Positions 9,307 to 20,490 of a DNA stretch of 46,577 bases are shown piece after piece; the first letter of the stretch is position 1, and each line of letters starts with the position of its first letter. The position numbers and the translations under genes were made by a program. Origin of the DNA: Acanthaster planci (Eukaryota > Echinodermata > Asteroidea > Valvatida > Acanthasteridae); the NCBI RefSeq assembly GCF_001949145.1, contig NW_019091495.1, positions 949,614-996,190 of the forward strand. Reading direction: 5' to 3'. Below the pieces are notes generated by a model. That model was not told the origin of the DNA, did no database searches, and saw only the letters and a program-made list of their open reading frames with translations.

Positions 9307-10148
9307 TTAGATTTAGTCTCAGAATAAGAACAAGGTTTGACACATTTGGTTGCTTTGTCCCCAAATCGCCAATGGTACCAGCAATCGGAACCAGCACGCG
9401 GTACGCTTTTGGACTTGGAAGGACTTCTGCGATCATCGATACTCTTATTTTTAGTGCGTTCTCTACTACGCCCCCGGCTAAAGTCACGTTTGCCTTTACT
9501 TGTACCTTTCATGACCAGTTCATGAACAAGAGTCGTTAAATCGCTAACCTGACTTTGCAGTTCATCTATGCGTTTTTCTAGTGATTTAGATGAAGAGACT
9601 GCGTTTACTGTTGTAGAAGTTACTACAGTGGGCGGAGATGCAACTTCCAAAATTTTATCGGCAATAATTGCCAACTGCTCTAGGTCCACGGTATCACTAG
9701 AGGATGCCAAAATAAGTTGCACATTTTGTGGCAACCGTTGGAGAAATAATTGTCTTAAGATTCTTTCTTCAAGAGTATTTTCTCCTAGTAGTTGCTTCAT
9801 ACGGCGAAGAAGCTGTGACGGCTTTCTATCACCAAGTTCCTCGGAGATTAACAGTTGATGGAGCCGTTTTTGTTCTGACTCTGATGTTCTTTTAATTAGT
9901 TCCATTTTCAATTTGTCGTACTGATCAACTGTTGGAGGGCTAATCAACAGGTCCCTAACCTCTTGAGCAATCTCCGGTTGAAGTGAGGACACAACATAAG
10001 CAAATTTTGTTGCTTGAGTTGTAATTTGGCGAGTTTGGAATTGCGCGTCTACTTGTGCAAACCATATGGTAGGGTCATGAGGCCAAAAGGGTGGCAATTT
10101 AAGACTCACCGCAGATAAGGGTGCAACTACCTCGGGTGGTGTGGCCAT
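9285..10148 (-). CDS. gag: Gypsy Gag polyprotein
   Basis: This 287-codon frame starts at the second of two adjacent ATGs (10151 and 10148), chosen because MATPPEV resembles the usual start of this gag type. The N-terminal half has the conserved [20 protein letters not shown] region and helical capsid-like sequence. A coiled-coil stretch lies near residues 185-205, followed by a basic Arg/Lys/Ser-rich region. A zinc-knuckle variant ([18 protein letters not shown], about residues 256-273) is at the C-terminal end. It would form the particle that packages element RNA. The same frame is open 41 codons upstream of the ATG, probably by chance. Pol follows in the -1 frame. Confidence 0.85.
   Translation of the reverse strand: MATPPEVVAPLSAVSLKLPPFWPHDPTIWFAQVDAQFQTRQITTQATKFAYVVSSLQPEIAQEVRDLLISPPTVDQYDKLKMELIKRTSESEQKRLHQLLISEELGDRKPSQLLRRMKQLLGENTLEERILRQLFLQRLPQNVQLILASSSDTVDLEQLAIIADKILEVASPPTVVTSTTVNAVSSSKSLEKRIDELQSQVSDLTTLVHELVMKGTSKGKRDFSRGRSRERTKNKSIDDRRSPSKSKSVPRAGSDCWYHWRFGDKATKCVKPCSYSETKSKATNQEN
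9288..9294 (-). promoter_or_regulatory. Candidate -1 frameshift site between gag and pol
   Basis: On the minus strand the last gag codons read CAG GAA AAC TAG. The heptamer G GAA AAC directly before the stop could allow a -1 slip, the AAC codon re-pairing as AAA as in many retroviral sites; the P-site match is imperfect. Slipping here would enter the pol frame, which is open only from 9306, so the shift must occur within this 22-bp overlap. No downstream pseudoknot was worked out. Confidence 0.4.
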
Positions 10149-10896
10149 CATGCCAACAAACAGGATAATATATACAAAGTATTTACAAACTGTGGAAGAT
10201 TTCCCTAATTCTTTATACTGAAGAATTACTTCTAAGTTGGCGATCAAAAGCAAAGGATCTACACATTTCAATGAACCAACGCTGTTTTAGTTTCGAGTCA
10301 CCGTGTAGACCGTCGTACAGATGAGCAAAATGATTTCTTACAACTCTTGTGGTTTTGCCACGACGAGTTCTCTTTGCAGTCTTCCGAACAGAATTATGCC
10401 AAGACAGTGTTCGTAAAGTAACTCCGTGCTGTTCGACCAGATTGTGTTTAATTATTCGATTATTTACATCATCTAAGATTGCNGATCTACGGTATGAATC
10501 CACCACATTTGCGGTCATACGTTTGTGTGCGTTTGACGCGGGACACGCTGAGCACGAGCAACGAATTTATTCTGGAATCCGGTTCATAGGCCTATGTGAC
10601 TTTGGCATACATGAGTACGCGCTATGATTTGAAGGCTCTCATTGGACAGTCCCTGAATTTACGCTTTAACGTCCGGTTCCATGGTAAACGGCGATCAATG
10701 CATGTAACTCTATGTTCAGTGTGCAGTGGGCGTGGTTTTCGCCGGCGAGGGTGCACTTCAACTCTGGGCGGTTGAGTTACGCCGCCGCGGTCGCATGGCA
10801 GTAAGTTGGGCCTTGGGAAAATATTAATAATTTTACTTTGACTCTTTCACAACAAAGGTATACGGTTAACAATCCAATGATTCTGTTTACACCCAG
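10149..10896. other. Gypsy leader/5' LTR zone and UGT upstream sequence
   Basis: This stretch should contain the gypsy leader, primer binding site and 5' LTR on the minus strand, but I could not fix TG...CA borders without a second LTR. It has one N (10483). From about 10660 the sequence is GC-rich with CpGs (gccgccgcggtcgcatggca) followed by gtaagt, which could be a donor of an upstream exon or promoter-proximal sequence. No N-terminal UGT coding exon is recognisable. Confidence 0.35.
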
Positions 10897-11221
10897 GACT
10901 GGGTTGCCGATAAATCCGTCTTACATACCTGAGCGTGTCATGCAACTTACTGACAGAATGACATTTCTTCAGCGACTCAAAAACGTCTTAGGTCACTACT
11001 ATCAAACCATCGTGCATTTTCATCTGGGTGTCGCTAGCTTCGTTGGTTACGATAAGTTGAAGGTCAAGTATAACATCAAGCCGGAGGTCAGCACCCTAGA
11101 GTCATACAAGCAAGCTTTGCTGTACTTTATGCACGGGAGCTTCGGACTGGAATTTCCTCGACCTTTGCAGCCCAATATAAAGTATGTTCTCTACAATGCT
11201 GGATCGAACCCCAATCAAGCG
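10897..11221 (+). CDS. UGT exon a (linker region)
   Basis: The acceptor ttctgtttacacccag precedes a frame reading GLPINPSYIPERV, then TFLQRLKNVL, YDKLKVKYNIKPE and LEFPRPLQPNIKYV, all typical of the middle of UGTs. The donor is GCG|gtaagt, phase 0. The frame is open further left, so the acceptor choice is moderate. Confidence 0.75.
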
Positions 11222-13594
11222 GTAAGTGACCAGCAGCAACTTTCCGAACGCCTCTTGTGACACGGGCTAAAATCAAACACAGGTGATAAACTTGGTAACA
11301 TAAAATATGACGCCCAGTCGATTTTTTTCTGGAGGAATTAATTAATAGTTAAACATTGATTTGTAAAATTATTAACATTTTTGTCAACTTAATTTAATAT
11401 GTTAGAAGCTAGCGAATTGGAAACAATTTAAGAAATCGGACTTAGGGGGCTAAGGAAGGGGGAAGCTGTTCTTGCAACTATTCGTTGGGAACTTGATTAT
11501 AATGAGTATGGGTATATTTGTAATGAGTACGTCTATGCTTCAATCTCCCACCATGGCCAGTGCCCGCTTTTGAAGCTTGAATTTTATTCAAAGAAATGAA
11601 AGACTTTAATTCTTGGGGGGTGTTCAACTGTGTTACAGCCAAATTTCCCCCCTTTCATGGGTCATCTCAACTACCGAACGAACAGTTGACCCAGACAAGA
11701 CACGTCCTTGGTATAGACTTGGGTTGTCAAGATTTTGACGCACGCGCATGCCATGTCAGAATTGTCATGATCCTTATGGTACTTTGCCAAACTTTCCAGA
11801 TGGACGAGGAAGTTGCTAAGTTCCTGGATACTGCACCAGATGGAGTAGTGCTGTTCTCCCTTGGTTCTAACTTGAGGATACTAGGGAAGGAAGGCCGAAT
11901 CTTCGCAGACGCCTTTGCTTCCCTCCCGTTTCGTGTGCTGTGGCAGTCAAATACAAATCTGACGGGACTTCAGCTAGGAAACAACACAATGGTTGCCAGA
12001 TGGTTGCCGATGATAAAAGTCATGGGTACATGTATATATTGATCAGTGTGTTATCTTTAAATAGAGGGCAATCCTCAAAACGACTGACTGAAAGCGTCAT
12101 CATATATTACTTTATACATACCATAAAGAGGACAGCTGATGGGGTAAACTTTAAAACATGGGATGGACCATCCAATTCACTACGTTGATGCAGAAGTTCC
12201 CATTCCCAATCGACGAGGCGGGCCGGAGGAAGCATTGCTGGTTCACGTCTCGCGCACTGCTTGTTTAAATGATGAATGCAAATACCGGAACGGCATAATG
12301 GTGTAATATACCTAGCACCACTGAGTCTGCAGTATTGGCCCAAAGAGCGGTGCCTCATGCACCTACCATTTTCTCTCTAAGTATTTCCTCATTACTACTT
12401 TCGTCAGTTTCTGAAAAGCTCAAATTTTGCAGTCTTTGGGTCTTTATTGAAATCTTCACGATGACTTGTTCACGTTTGTTTTTTAACAGAACATGTCAAT
12501 GTCCGTGCGTACGTCTCCCATGCTGCCTCTTTCAGCACAAATGAGGCAATGTGGACAGGGTTGCCTATGGTGGGTATACCGTTTTATGAGGACCAGATGG
12601 ATTTCATGGTCCGTGTAGAGGCACGAGGCGCCGGTCTCACGTTGGACATCAATGGCCTCACATCAGAGACTCTGAGCCGAGCCATTCGTAGAGTCATGAC
12701 CGAGCCTGGGTAAGAACGGGCGCAGTAAGGACTCAATTGCATCTACCCTCGGGGATGATTAATCCGCGAGTGTTATACAACAGTCCCGTAACGTCGTCAT
12801 ATTTTATAGGTTTAAGCGAGCATACACGATATGTGGAAATAAACGAATGCTCTCCAATTTGGGTTACCAATGAGCTATAACTCGGTTATACTATAAGGCC
12901 AGACGAATTTTTAAGACGAATTTGAACTGTCAAAAACAGCGGACGTATCTACACACACATATGGCCTTTAACTTTCTATGGCAATGTATTATGGTGCACT
13001 GACCATCTTGCTTTGGTAGCTTACTGACAAACATGTATCACCTTGGGAAATATAATCACATTGTAAAAGTTGCACTAATAGGGCTTCATAGACGTCCATG
13101 GATAAATCACTTCGGCTTATGAATATTCATCAGGATATATTGCAGCTACGTGCAAACCAGGAGAGGGCAGAATTCTAGAAGGTACAAAGATGGCGCTTAT
13201 TGCACTTTACAAGTAAACCATTTATTTATTGTTTTCTTTTATCGCACTGGATGGCGAATATTTTGAAACTCCTTTTGAATAACCTGTTTTAAAACTTCGT
13301 TTTAGATTCCCTAAAAACGCAGAACGCGTCTCTAAGATCATGCGTGACCTTCAGAACACAGAGAGACCGGTAGACAACGTGGCTCGCTGGATCCTACACG
13401 TCACCAAGTTTGGCGGCAATCATTTACGACCAACAGTCATGGATCTCAATTTTGTTCAGAGAAATCTCCTAGATGTCTATCTCTTCATTGGTCTAGTTCT
13501 GGCATCGGTTATCATGATCAACGTGTCTGTTTGCTATATTTGTTGTCGGTGCATGTGTCGTTCTGGCAGAGGCGACCATTTTAAGAAGGAGTGA
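10897..13594 (+). CDS. UDP-glycosyltransferase (UGT family), C-terminal half in four exons
   Basis: Four plus-strand exons (10897-11221, 11800-12025, 12490-12709, 13306-13594) join in frame and read as the C-terminal two thirds of a membrane-bound UDP-glycosyltransferase, an ER enzyme that moves a sugar from a UDP-sugar to small lipophilic acceptors. Visible marks are NPSYIPE and LEFPRPLQPN in the linker, GVVLFSLGSN at the start of the UDP-sugar domain, the WLP segment, the donor-binding signature (SHAASFSTNEA...GLPMVGIPFYEDQ), HLRP, a C-terminal membrane helix and a short tail ending HFKKE. The signature has His-Ala-Ala where the family normally has His-Gly-Gly. The N-terminal acceptor-binding domain and signal peptide are not found; a gypsy element lies directly upstream. 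It may be a partial gene or have distant 5' exons. Confidence 0.85.
11800..12025 (+). CDS. UGT exon b (start of UDP-sugar-binding domain)
   Basis: The acceptor caaactttccag leads into MDEEVAKFLDTAPDGVVLFS, the family's entry to the nucleotide-sugar domain. The donor atgg|gtacat is chosen because the split codon then restores a Glu-His before the next exon, matching the LLxHP position in relatives. Confidence 0.8.
12490..12709 (+). CDS. UGT exon c (donor signature)
   Basis: The acceptor gttttttaacag begins the signature exon: His-Val-Asn-Val-Arg-Ala-Tyr-Val-Ser-His-Ala-Ala, then NEAMWTGLPMVGIP and the Glu-Asp-Gln that contacts the sugar. It ends CCTGG|gtaaga. The Gly-Gly to Ala-Ala change in the HGG motif is clear in the DNA (CAT GCT GCC). 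Confidence 0.85.
13306..13594 (+). CDS. UGT terminal exon (membrane anchor)
   Basis: The acceptor ttcgttttag is followed by FPKNAERVSKIMRD, HLRPTVMDLNFVQ and a hydrophobic helix (YLFIGLVLASVIMINVSV) with a Cys-rich juxtamembrane stretch and a basic tail, ending at TGA 13592-13594. A short cytosolic tail with two lysines near the end suits an ER-resident type I enzyme. Confidence 0.85.
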
Positions 13595-16340
13595 AACATC
13601 ATTCAAGTTTCCGAGGATGGGTTTGCGCTGGGGAGATGTTAATTTTGAAGGAATTTGATGGGCAACTCACAAAAATACCAATATTCCATGGATGTGTGAA
13701 AAGATGAAAAAGAATTGTCATTATACAGACTTTCTGAAAATTGTTTTAAGTAAGAATTTCAATTATGCCAAAGTAAATGAAACTGGCATCGTCAACATTG
13801 GAGCTAAATGTTCCAGATTAATCTGATTTCCTTGACTTTCCCTCTGCAATGTTCGTACTATGAGATATATCTTATTTCATGAATCTAAGGAATGTACTAG
13901 CTACTTTAATACAAAATACTGTGAAAATTCCTTTGCATTGAACTGCAAAATCGAACAATGGACAAACTTTGTTTTGTAATCAAGCATCAAATCAATATCG
14001 AACGTACTCGTATGAAGATCTTCTGCATTTTGATTACCCATGACAGTTGAATCCTATTGTTTTTTAAAGTTATGTCAATTTTCTGGATCTACTAATGCAG
14101 TTATGCAGGGACTGGGGATGATGGTATATTATCTTTCATGAATGTAAAAATTAACTTGTCATTATACCATGAGTGCCAGATTCAATTTGTTTCGCTCCCA
14201 GCAATTTTTATGTCACAGGTGAAACGTTTAATACGAAAAAAGTTTATTCTTTCCATGCGTAATTACAATGTGTGACCATAATTATGATCCAAACAAAATA
14301 GAAATATAAAAATTGTTAATATCTCAAAGCACACTTTTTATGTTGTAAGCTATTACACTTGTAATCAATGCAGGGAATGGTAAGATGAAATTCAGTACGT
14401 CTAACTATAATAAAAATATACCAATAACATAACAGCTAGTGCGATTTTGGCTTCATAATGGTATCGTGCATAAGAGCCCCCTCACCAGCAAACAAGAGAA
14501 ACACTGGGCCGACTGTCTAGTTCCCACAGTTCCGTGAGGTTAGAGCGAAAGTTTTGGGACGGGAAACATGCTTTTCCTTATCTACGCTGCAAGCTGACTT
14601 GTTTTTCAGGTATTTCCAGGGAATAGCAACTACCAGCCTGCTGTGATCGCGATTGATCTCTCTCAGCGTAGGAAGAAGACGCATTAACTTCAAGAAGACA
14701 TCTCGGTGATTCTAAGGATGAAGAGATGCTGGAGGTCATCCAAAGCTAACGAACGCAGTTTCTAGATTTCTGATGTTATTGTTATAGGTTTTATTTCCAC
14801 AGGGTAAACTTCTCATTAAAAAAATGCTATTCTTAAGGACGTTGTAAAAAGTACAATTTATTTAAAAACAATTTCAACACACCAAAGGAAATTAAAGTTA
14901 TGGACAATTCATATTAAAATACAAATGTGAAAAAGAAAACAATAAAATCCAACATGGGTACATAAAACGCGATAAAAACAAATTGGACGTATAAATAATA
15001 TGTTCCCAAGCTCTGTGCAATCTGTAATAAAAGAACTAAGGTGAAGTTTAAGTTCTTAAAAGGCGCAATTCCCTTAGCAACGGTAGCTTCTTTGGCGGCA
15101 ATTGCACTTCGCTGGTTCACAAACGACTGTGACTTGCTCACTTTCTTAGGCTTGCGTTGCTACCAACAAATGAACACTCGAGACCAACGTGGCTCATTTC
15201 AACCTATGAGGGGGTGCTTCTGCTCAAGGCGGATTAGGATGGCCATCGCCAGGCAGATTTCTCTGGGGACAGATTTTTTTCCCCCGAAAGATCACTTATC
15301 ACTAGGAAACTGGTAAACCAATAACGGCGGAAATTTGTGGATTTTCCTTAAAAAAGTGGATTTTCATCTTCCTTTTTCATTTGCCTGTTTTTCATCCCCC
15401 TTTCCCCCTGCGCAACGCACATAGGCCTACCTACAGGTATAGTCGTATTTTTAAATAATTACTTTAGTTTTCGAGTGCGTGCGATATTTTTGCAAGTCTT
15501 ATTCTACTGCTTGACAATGCGCACACAATTTTTCTGCACCAAAGAGAAATAATTCTTGAAGTTTTCTTCTCTAGTGAAGAATTCCTCTAAAGCCAAAAAT
15601 TAGCAAACGTGGATTTTTTTTATTGACTAAATGGACTTTATTAAACGCCATTAAAATGAAATTTTATGTCATCGATCGACAGAAGAGTACAAAATTTTAC
15701 TTCCCTCGGACTGGACCTCCGGCCTCAATGGTCAAACACATATAACAGTATTCAACAGCTACATGAGGCTACTTAGACTTCTCATGTACTGAAACTTAGA
15801 CTTTTCAAAGTTACTCCAAAGTGTACGCCACATGTGCTTGTGTCAATCACGTAGATGGTTTCAAATTTGAATTTGCTTGCACACACAACACTCCTCTTGG
15901 GGTGCAGTCTACTTATTCAAATGAGAAGATATGGCAGGCTCATTAGCCTTAAAAGTGCCCCCACTTTTGAAGAAGGAGATTGTTTGGCCTCCACAATGAT
16001 GAGATTGTGTAAATCGTTGCCAGAATCAACTCCTTAGGTCTTTGGGCTTTCATATGAGAGCAGCTCAATGGCTAAATAGAAATACGGTTGAAAAATGGTC
16101 CTAAGTCCCCGAGAAAGAGTCTGTGGAATTCGGGGATGAGCTTCCTGAACTTCAAAAAGTTCTTGATGGCAGGATCGAAGTGGGTTACCAGTAGTGGAAC
16201 AGCCTGACAACGATCATGACTTTAATCTGAACCTTGTCTTGTTCGTTGTAGTCCACTAGGTATTTGGACGACGGGTATTTGTATAAAAACTTCAGAATTA
16301 AACTAAGGAATCTGTCAGCGAACTCTAGTTCGTTGGATGA
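13595..16340. other. UGT 3' flank and gene-poor AT-rich intergenic DNA
   Basis: The first part is probably the UGT 3' untranslated region; an AATAAA at about 14409 is a candidate polyadenylation signal. A phrase tttgcgctggggagatgtta near 13621 recurs near 25803. Beyond 14.5 kb only short open frames without motifs are visible. On the minus strand about 16330-16190 there is a 47-codon open run with no recognised family. Confidence 0.4.
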
Positions 16341-16354
16341 GATTTATTTGGCTA

Positions 16355-16525
16355 TTGTCCGTCCGTCCGTCCGTCGTGATGTCGGTCTGTCCGTCCGTCC
16401 GTCCATCCAACCATCCATCCAACCAACTACCCATCCATCCAACCAACTACCCATCCATCCACCCACCTAAACAACTATCCATCCATCCATCCATCCATCC
16501 ATCCATCCATCCATCCATCTATCCA
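16355..16525. repeat. GTCC/ATCC tetranucleotide microsatellite
   Basis: It starts with copies of gtcc, passes through an atccaacca-type imperfect section with two near-identical blocks (ccaaccaactacccatccat), and ends in a purer run of atcc repeats to about 16520. Open frames over it are an effect of the repeat. Confidence 0.9.
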
Positions 16526-17169
16526 TCATTTCCCATTAGGAATAATTAATATACATTATTACGAACAATACAATAATTATGACATACAATTAGACAAGAA
16601 GACAGTAAGACACGTAACCACTAAGTCTTGTAACCCTGTAAGACACAAAAAGTAAATGATGTTAAATAAAACGTGAATACCCACTTCATAGTAAAGCGTT
16701 ATACTTACCTTTGAATGTTTATAAGTTCCCTCGATTCTTTATAGAGGCGTCTAAGGAATTCCATAGCCTGGGGCCCTTATGCTTGACTGTATTTTGTGTA
16801 AGAGTAGTACGTGCAAAAGAATGATGAAGTTTCTTGTACTTTCTGGTGAAATAGAGGTGCACTTCTTCATTTTGATAAACATAGAACAAATGGATTTCGG
16901 TAATTTTTTAGTGTTGAACTGGTGCCTGACGATCCCAAGCTGAAGGAAATATATATAGTGTATCATTTATTTTGAGGAATTTTGTACAAATAAAACAGCG
17001 GACTGCTATGTTCAAGGTAAGTGGCAGAGTGGATTATTCTGAAAACTTTTTTTTTTGCAGTTTAAGTATTCTACTGGTTAAACTAACCCCACAATTACCC
17101 CAAGCTAATATCTCATATGATAGTTATGATACAATTAAAGTATCTTAAAGTTTAAAAATAATACATCCT

Positions 17170-19020
17170 GTGGGAGAAGCAGCTTTAGTTTACATATCAC
17201 TCCAATATTTTTTTAAACAGTCGTGCAAATATTATTGATTTTTTCCATGAAAGATTCTGTTCAATATACAGACCTAAGAATTTGACACAAACGATTTTTA
17301 TCAATTTGTACATCATCAATAAAGATTTCAGGTATTTCATGATGTTGCTTTTTACTAAACAGCATCTTAATATTAAGAGACTACCTAGTTGCTTTAAGCC
17401 AGTTTGAAATTTAGTAAGCTAGAGATTAACATTACGATAAAGGGTATTAATAGTAGGGTGACTATAGAATAGGTTACTGTCATCAGCAAATAAAATACCT
17501 TTAACAAATCAGATGATTTAAAAAAGGTATTTATGTAGATCAAAAATAAAAGTGACCCGAGAATGGGTCCTTGCGGAACTCCATGAGAAACTGTACCGAC
17601 AGAGGAGTGAGTACCGTTAAAAGATACGAATTGTTGACGATTTGAAAGGTAACTCCTGAACCACTCCAAGGCGGTTCCTCTAATACCACAATAAGCAAGT
17701 TTGTTCAGAAGTAGTATTATGATTGACTGAATCAAAGGCCTCGGGGAAGTCCAGGAATAAACCAATTGTAATAGAGGATTCATCTAAATTATTATTTATT
17801 TTATCAAATAAGTTAATATTGCCATGTGAAGTTGAATGGTTTTCACTGAATCCAAATTGAGAGTCAGAAATTATGCCGTGTTCACCTACAAAGTCCATTA
17901 TACGGTTGTGAAATATTCGTTCAAGAATTTTTGAAAAAGTAGTAAGAACCGAGATAGGCCTATAATTATTTACTTGACCAAGATTGTCACTTTTAAAAAT
18001 AGGAGTGGCACGTGCAACTCTCATATCATTGGTACTACACCTGTCGATACAGACATGTTTCATAATAAAGGTTATTGGTTTAGAGATTGCCCGTATCACT
18101 TCCTTAACCGTTAACCAGTGAGTTACTAATTAAATCAAAGCCAGAGCTCTTTTTGTTTGGCAACGTATGTACATGTACAAGATCAGTTATTTTTTCCTCA
18201 ATAACAGGACTTAAGAATATCAAATTAGGTTGAGGGTCCAGTAAATACTCAGAATAATTGAGATCATAAGAAGGAATTTGATTACAGAGACTTTACCAAT
18301 ATTTGTAGAACAAATCATTAAAATGATTAGTAATCATTTTTAGATTGCTGGTAGCAACACCTTCTGCATCACTAGTACTTATTTGCAGTTTAGAGTTAGT
18401 GTGGAGTATATTATTAATTATCTTCCAAGTATTTTTAATATTTGCTATTTCTTTGTCAAATTGTTCAATATAATAATTGCATTTAGAGGTTCGATTAGAA
18501 CTCCTTAAAATGTTTTTATAGAGTATGTATTTAGTACGATTTGGATCTGTGGAGTCTCACATAAACCTGATAAAGCTTATTCGTATGCTTAATAGATTTA
18601 CATATACTAACAGTGACCCAGGGCGATTTAGGAGTAGATTTGCTCGACCTGGATTGATTGCATTTATAAGGGATATACTTTTCAACGTGACTGTTAAATA
18701 CATCCATGAACGTAGTAAATGCTAGATTAGAGTCTTCTTTATTAAAGAGTGAGGACCAGTCCTACGGATTTTGTCAAGTGCTTGTTTTAGGTTGGCTAAA
18801 TTTTCGTGAGAATAATCGCGTACGGAAGTGACGCGTAGACTAGGACGACTGTTGGATATACAGGAATTTTATACAGGAATTTTCATTCAGCCAGGCCTCA
18901 CACAATCCGATGACAGCGAAATCATAATTAAGTGAATATAAAACATTTTTAAGTGGTCTATGTTTTGAGGTAAACTACGTATATTTAAAGAAAGAAGTGA
19001 AAACTTAGCTGTAAGGACTT
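17170..19020 (-). pseudogene. LINE ORF2 (endonuclease and reverse transcriptase), multiply broken
   Basis: Near 18990-18860 the minus strand reads SLNIRSLPQNIDHLK followed by a LCEAWLNE-like motif, the usual start of an AP-type endonuclease. From about 18220: NKKSSGFDLIS, ATPIFKSDNLGQVNNYRPIS, KILERIFHNRI, then the palm motifs [22 protein letters not shown] and [11 protein letters not shown] (near 17475), and a KFLGLYIEQNLSW-type block near 17265. These blocks lie in different frames with stops between them. The middle of the endonuclease (18.3-18.85 kb) is hard to follow. The catalytic FADD is still readable in one frame. Confidence 0.8.
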
Positions 19021-19699
19021 GATTTAAAAAGTCCACAAATTTATCACATGAATAGTAACTAGAATGATTTACAATTTGATAAGCATTATCAGGATCACCG
19101 ACAAGGGGCAGTTCAAGAGAGTTAAGATAGGGAGTAATTCAATTTTCTACGTTAGTAAATTGACGAATTTGTGGGCCCAAGACTAAATTCGCAGCCGCAA
19201 ATTCCCCAGAATGCAAGGAATTAAAAGGACAAATATTAGATAGGGCAAAAGCAACTATCATCACTATATGTTAACTTATCAACAGGATCAAGGTAAGGTT
19301 GGTACATTTAAGGTGGGTCTACAATTTACAGGAATCACAGAAAATTCAATTTTGGCTTGTTCTTACAGGGTTACAACATACACTACATGGACACTTAACA
19401 TATGCAGGCATTAATGACAGAACAATTTATACACATATACAAACACCAATAACAAATACCCTAACAGGACTGGATGTGAATAACCATAACAGGATAGGCC
19501 TAAGTATTAAAAATGGGAAAACATTTTACACATGTACTAGCGGGTCAAGTAAAGAAAGCAACAGAAAAAGTAAGAAAGAAAGAACTTACTAAAGTCCTAT
19601 CGGACGGAAAAAAATCATCACCACATGATCATGGCATGGTTAATCCAAGCTACGATTTACATATATGTATTGGGCTATTCGCCGGTATTCATGGGGGAG

Positions 19700-20481
19700 G
19701 GACGTGTTTCACACTATTAATGTACAGGTTGACTTGCTTGAAGATGGCTCGCTTTCCAGCTTCGTGGGCCCGCTTCATGATGTCACGGAGAAATCTTTTG
19801 GTCCTGACATCTTCCGACGGTAGATCTCGCATGACAAAGATTCCTGTGTTTTCGCCAGGGTTGCCTTGGCGCGGGACCAGACAGATTTTAGTTCTGGACG
19901 ATAGATAAACCTATAGCCACGATATGTCTCGGTCTGTCGGTGGAGGAATCAGGCTTACAACCAGTTCTGTGAGCATTTTCAATTTCGACGTCGGGCATTC
20001 CGAATTTGTCAGCGAGAATATTTTTCACTTCATTATAGGGATAATCAGGATCTTCGGATCTGGTTTCGGGGATACCGCCAAATCGGAGATTTTAACTGCG
20101 GGAATGCCATTCCAACAGGGTAGCTTCCTTTAATTTTGTGACATTCATCTTCGCCATTTGCAATTCAACGGTCATCTTGGAGATTCTATCTATCAAGGAT
20201 TCATTCTTCGCCCGTAGTTCTTCCATAGATTTGGAAGAGGAGACCAGAGATTCCTCCCTTTCCCTCGGTTTGTTCTCAGTACCAGTTATTCTGTTTAAGA
20301 GTGTTTCTTGGTTGGCGATTGTTTTGTCAAGCTTACTATTTAGATCGCTTGCCAGCCCTCTGATTTCTCGTCGTAGCGCTGCGATGGCGTTTGACTCGCG
20401 CACTGGTGATTGGTAGGACGGATCACGTGATGATCGTGGCGCGGTGCCCGGATCCTCTGGATCTGCTGGACTTGTAGCCAA
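19700..20481 (-). pseudogene. LINE ORF1 (coiled-coil/RRM nucleic-acid-binding protein), broken
   Basis: ATG at 20481 starts a 129-codon frame with a Pro/Ser-rich N-terminus and a long coiled coil (about residues 35-125). A TAA interrupts it near 20092-20094, but the same frame continues with NLRFGGIPE, then IENAHRTG and RPRHIVA, the hallmarks of an L1-type ORF1 RRM. A shifted frame reads a C-terminal part (FLRDIMKRAHEAGKRAIFKQ) to about 19710. ORF1p normally coats the LINE RNA as a trimer. The plus-strand frames at 19299-20416 are antisense shadows. Confidence 0.7.
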
Positions 20482-20490
20482 AGGTTTCCT

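Larger units (their letters stand above)
6445..10600 (-). mobile_element. Ty3/gypsy LTR retrotransposon, CsRN1-like, 3'-truncated
   Basis: Gag (10148-9285) and pol (9306-6445) lie on the minus strand, overlapping by 22 bp with pol in the -1 frame. Domain order protease, RT, RNase H, integrase defines Ty3/gypsy. The gag start (conserved Pro-Pro-Phe-Trp and Trp-Phe-x-Gln motifs) and the unusual Cys-Trp-Tyr-His knuckle are like CsRN1-type elements as I recall them. The pol frame ends shortly after the integrase core, and no 3' LTR is seen, so the downstream end is lost. The 5' LTR should lie in about 10272-10700; an AATAAA on the minus strand near 10567 may mark it, but I could not delimit the LTR. 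The long open frames suggest a fairly recent insertion. Confidence 0.85.
17170..20490 (-). mobile_element. Decayed non-LTR retrotransposon (LINE), two ORFs
   Basis: Reading the minus strand from 20481 gives an ORF1 with coiled coil and RNA-binding-type region, followed by endonuclease-start motifs near 18990 and a reverse transcriptase from about 18220 to 17440. Stops and frameshifts are scattered throughout, so it is inactive. The RT resembles jockey/CR1-type elements ([30 protein letters not shown]). The 3' end lies near 17170 or slightly beyond; no poly-A tail or target duplication was identified. Confidence 0.8.

Noticed and set aside
10213-10518. 101-codon minus-strand frame upstream of gag
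   Set aside because: It contains an N, has no domain and lies where the gypsy leader or LTR is expected.
15041-15316. 91-codon plus-strand frame with a hydrophobic N-terminus
   Set aside because: It has no splice support or family motif and overlaps an equally open antisense frame.
16337-16549. Ser/Ile/His/Pro-rich plus-strand frames
   Set aside because: Translation of the ATCC microsatellite.
19299-19908. Two plus-strand frames of 97 and 131 codons
   Set aside because: The second is antisense to LINE ORF1 homology, and neither has a recognisable domain.
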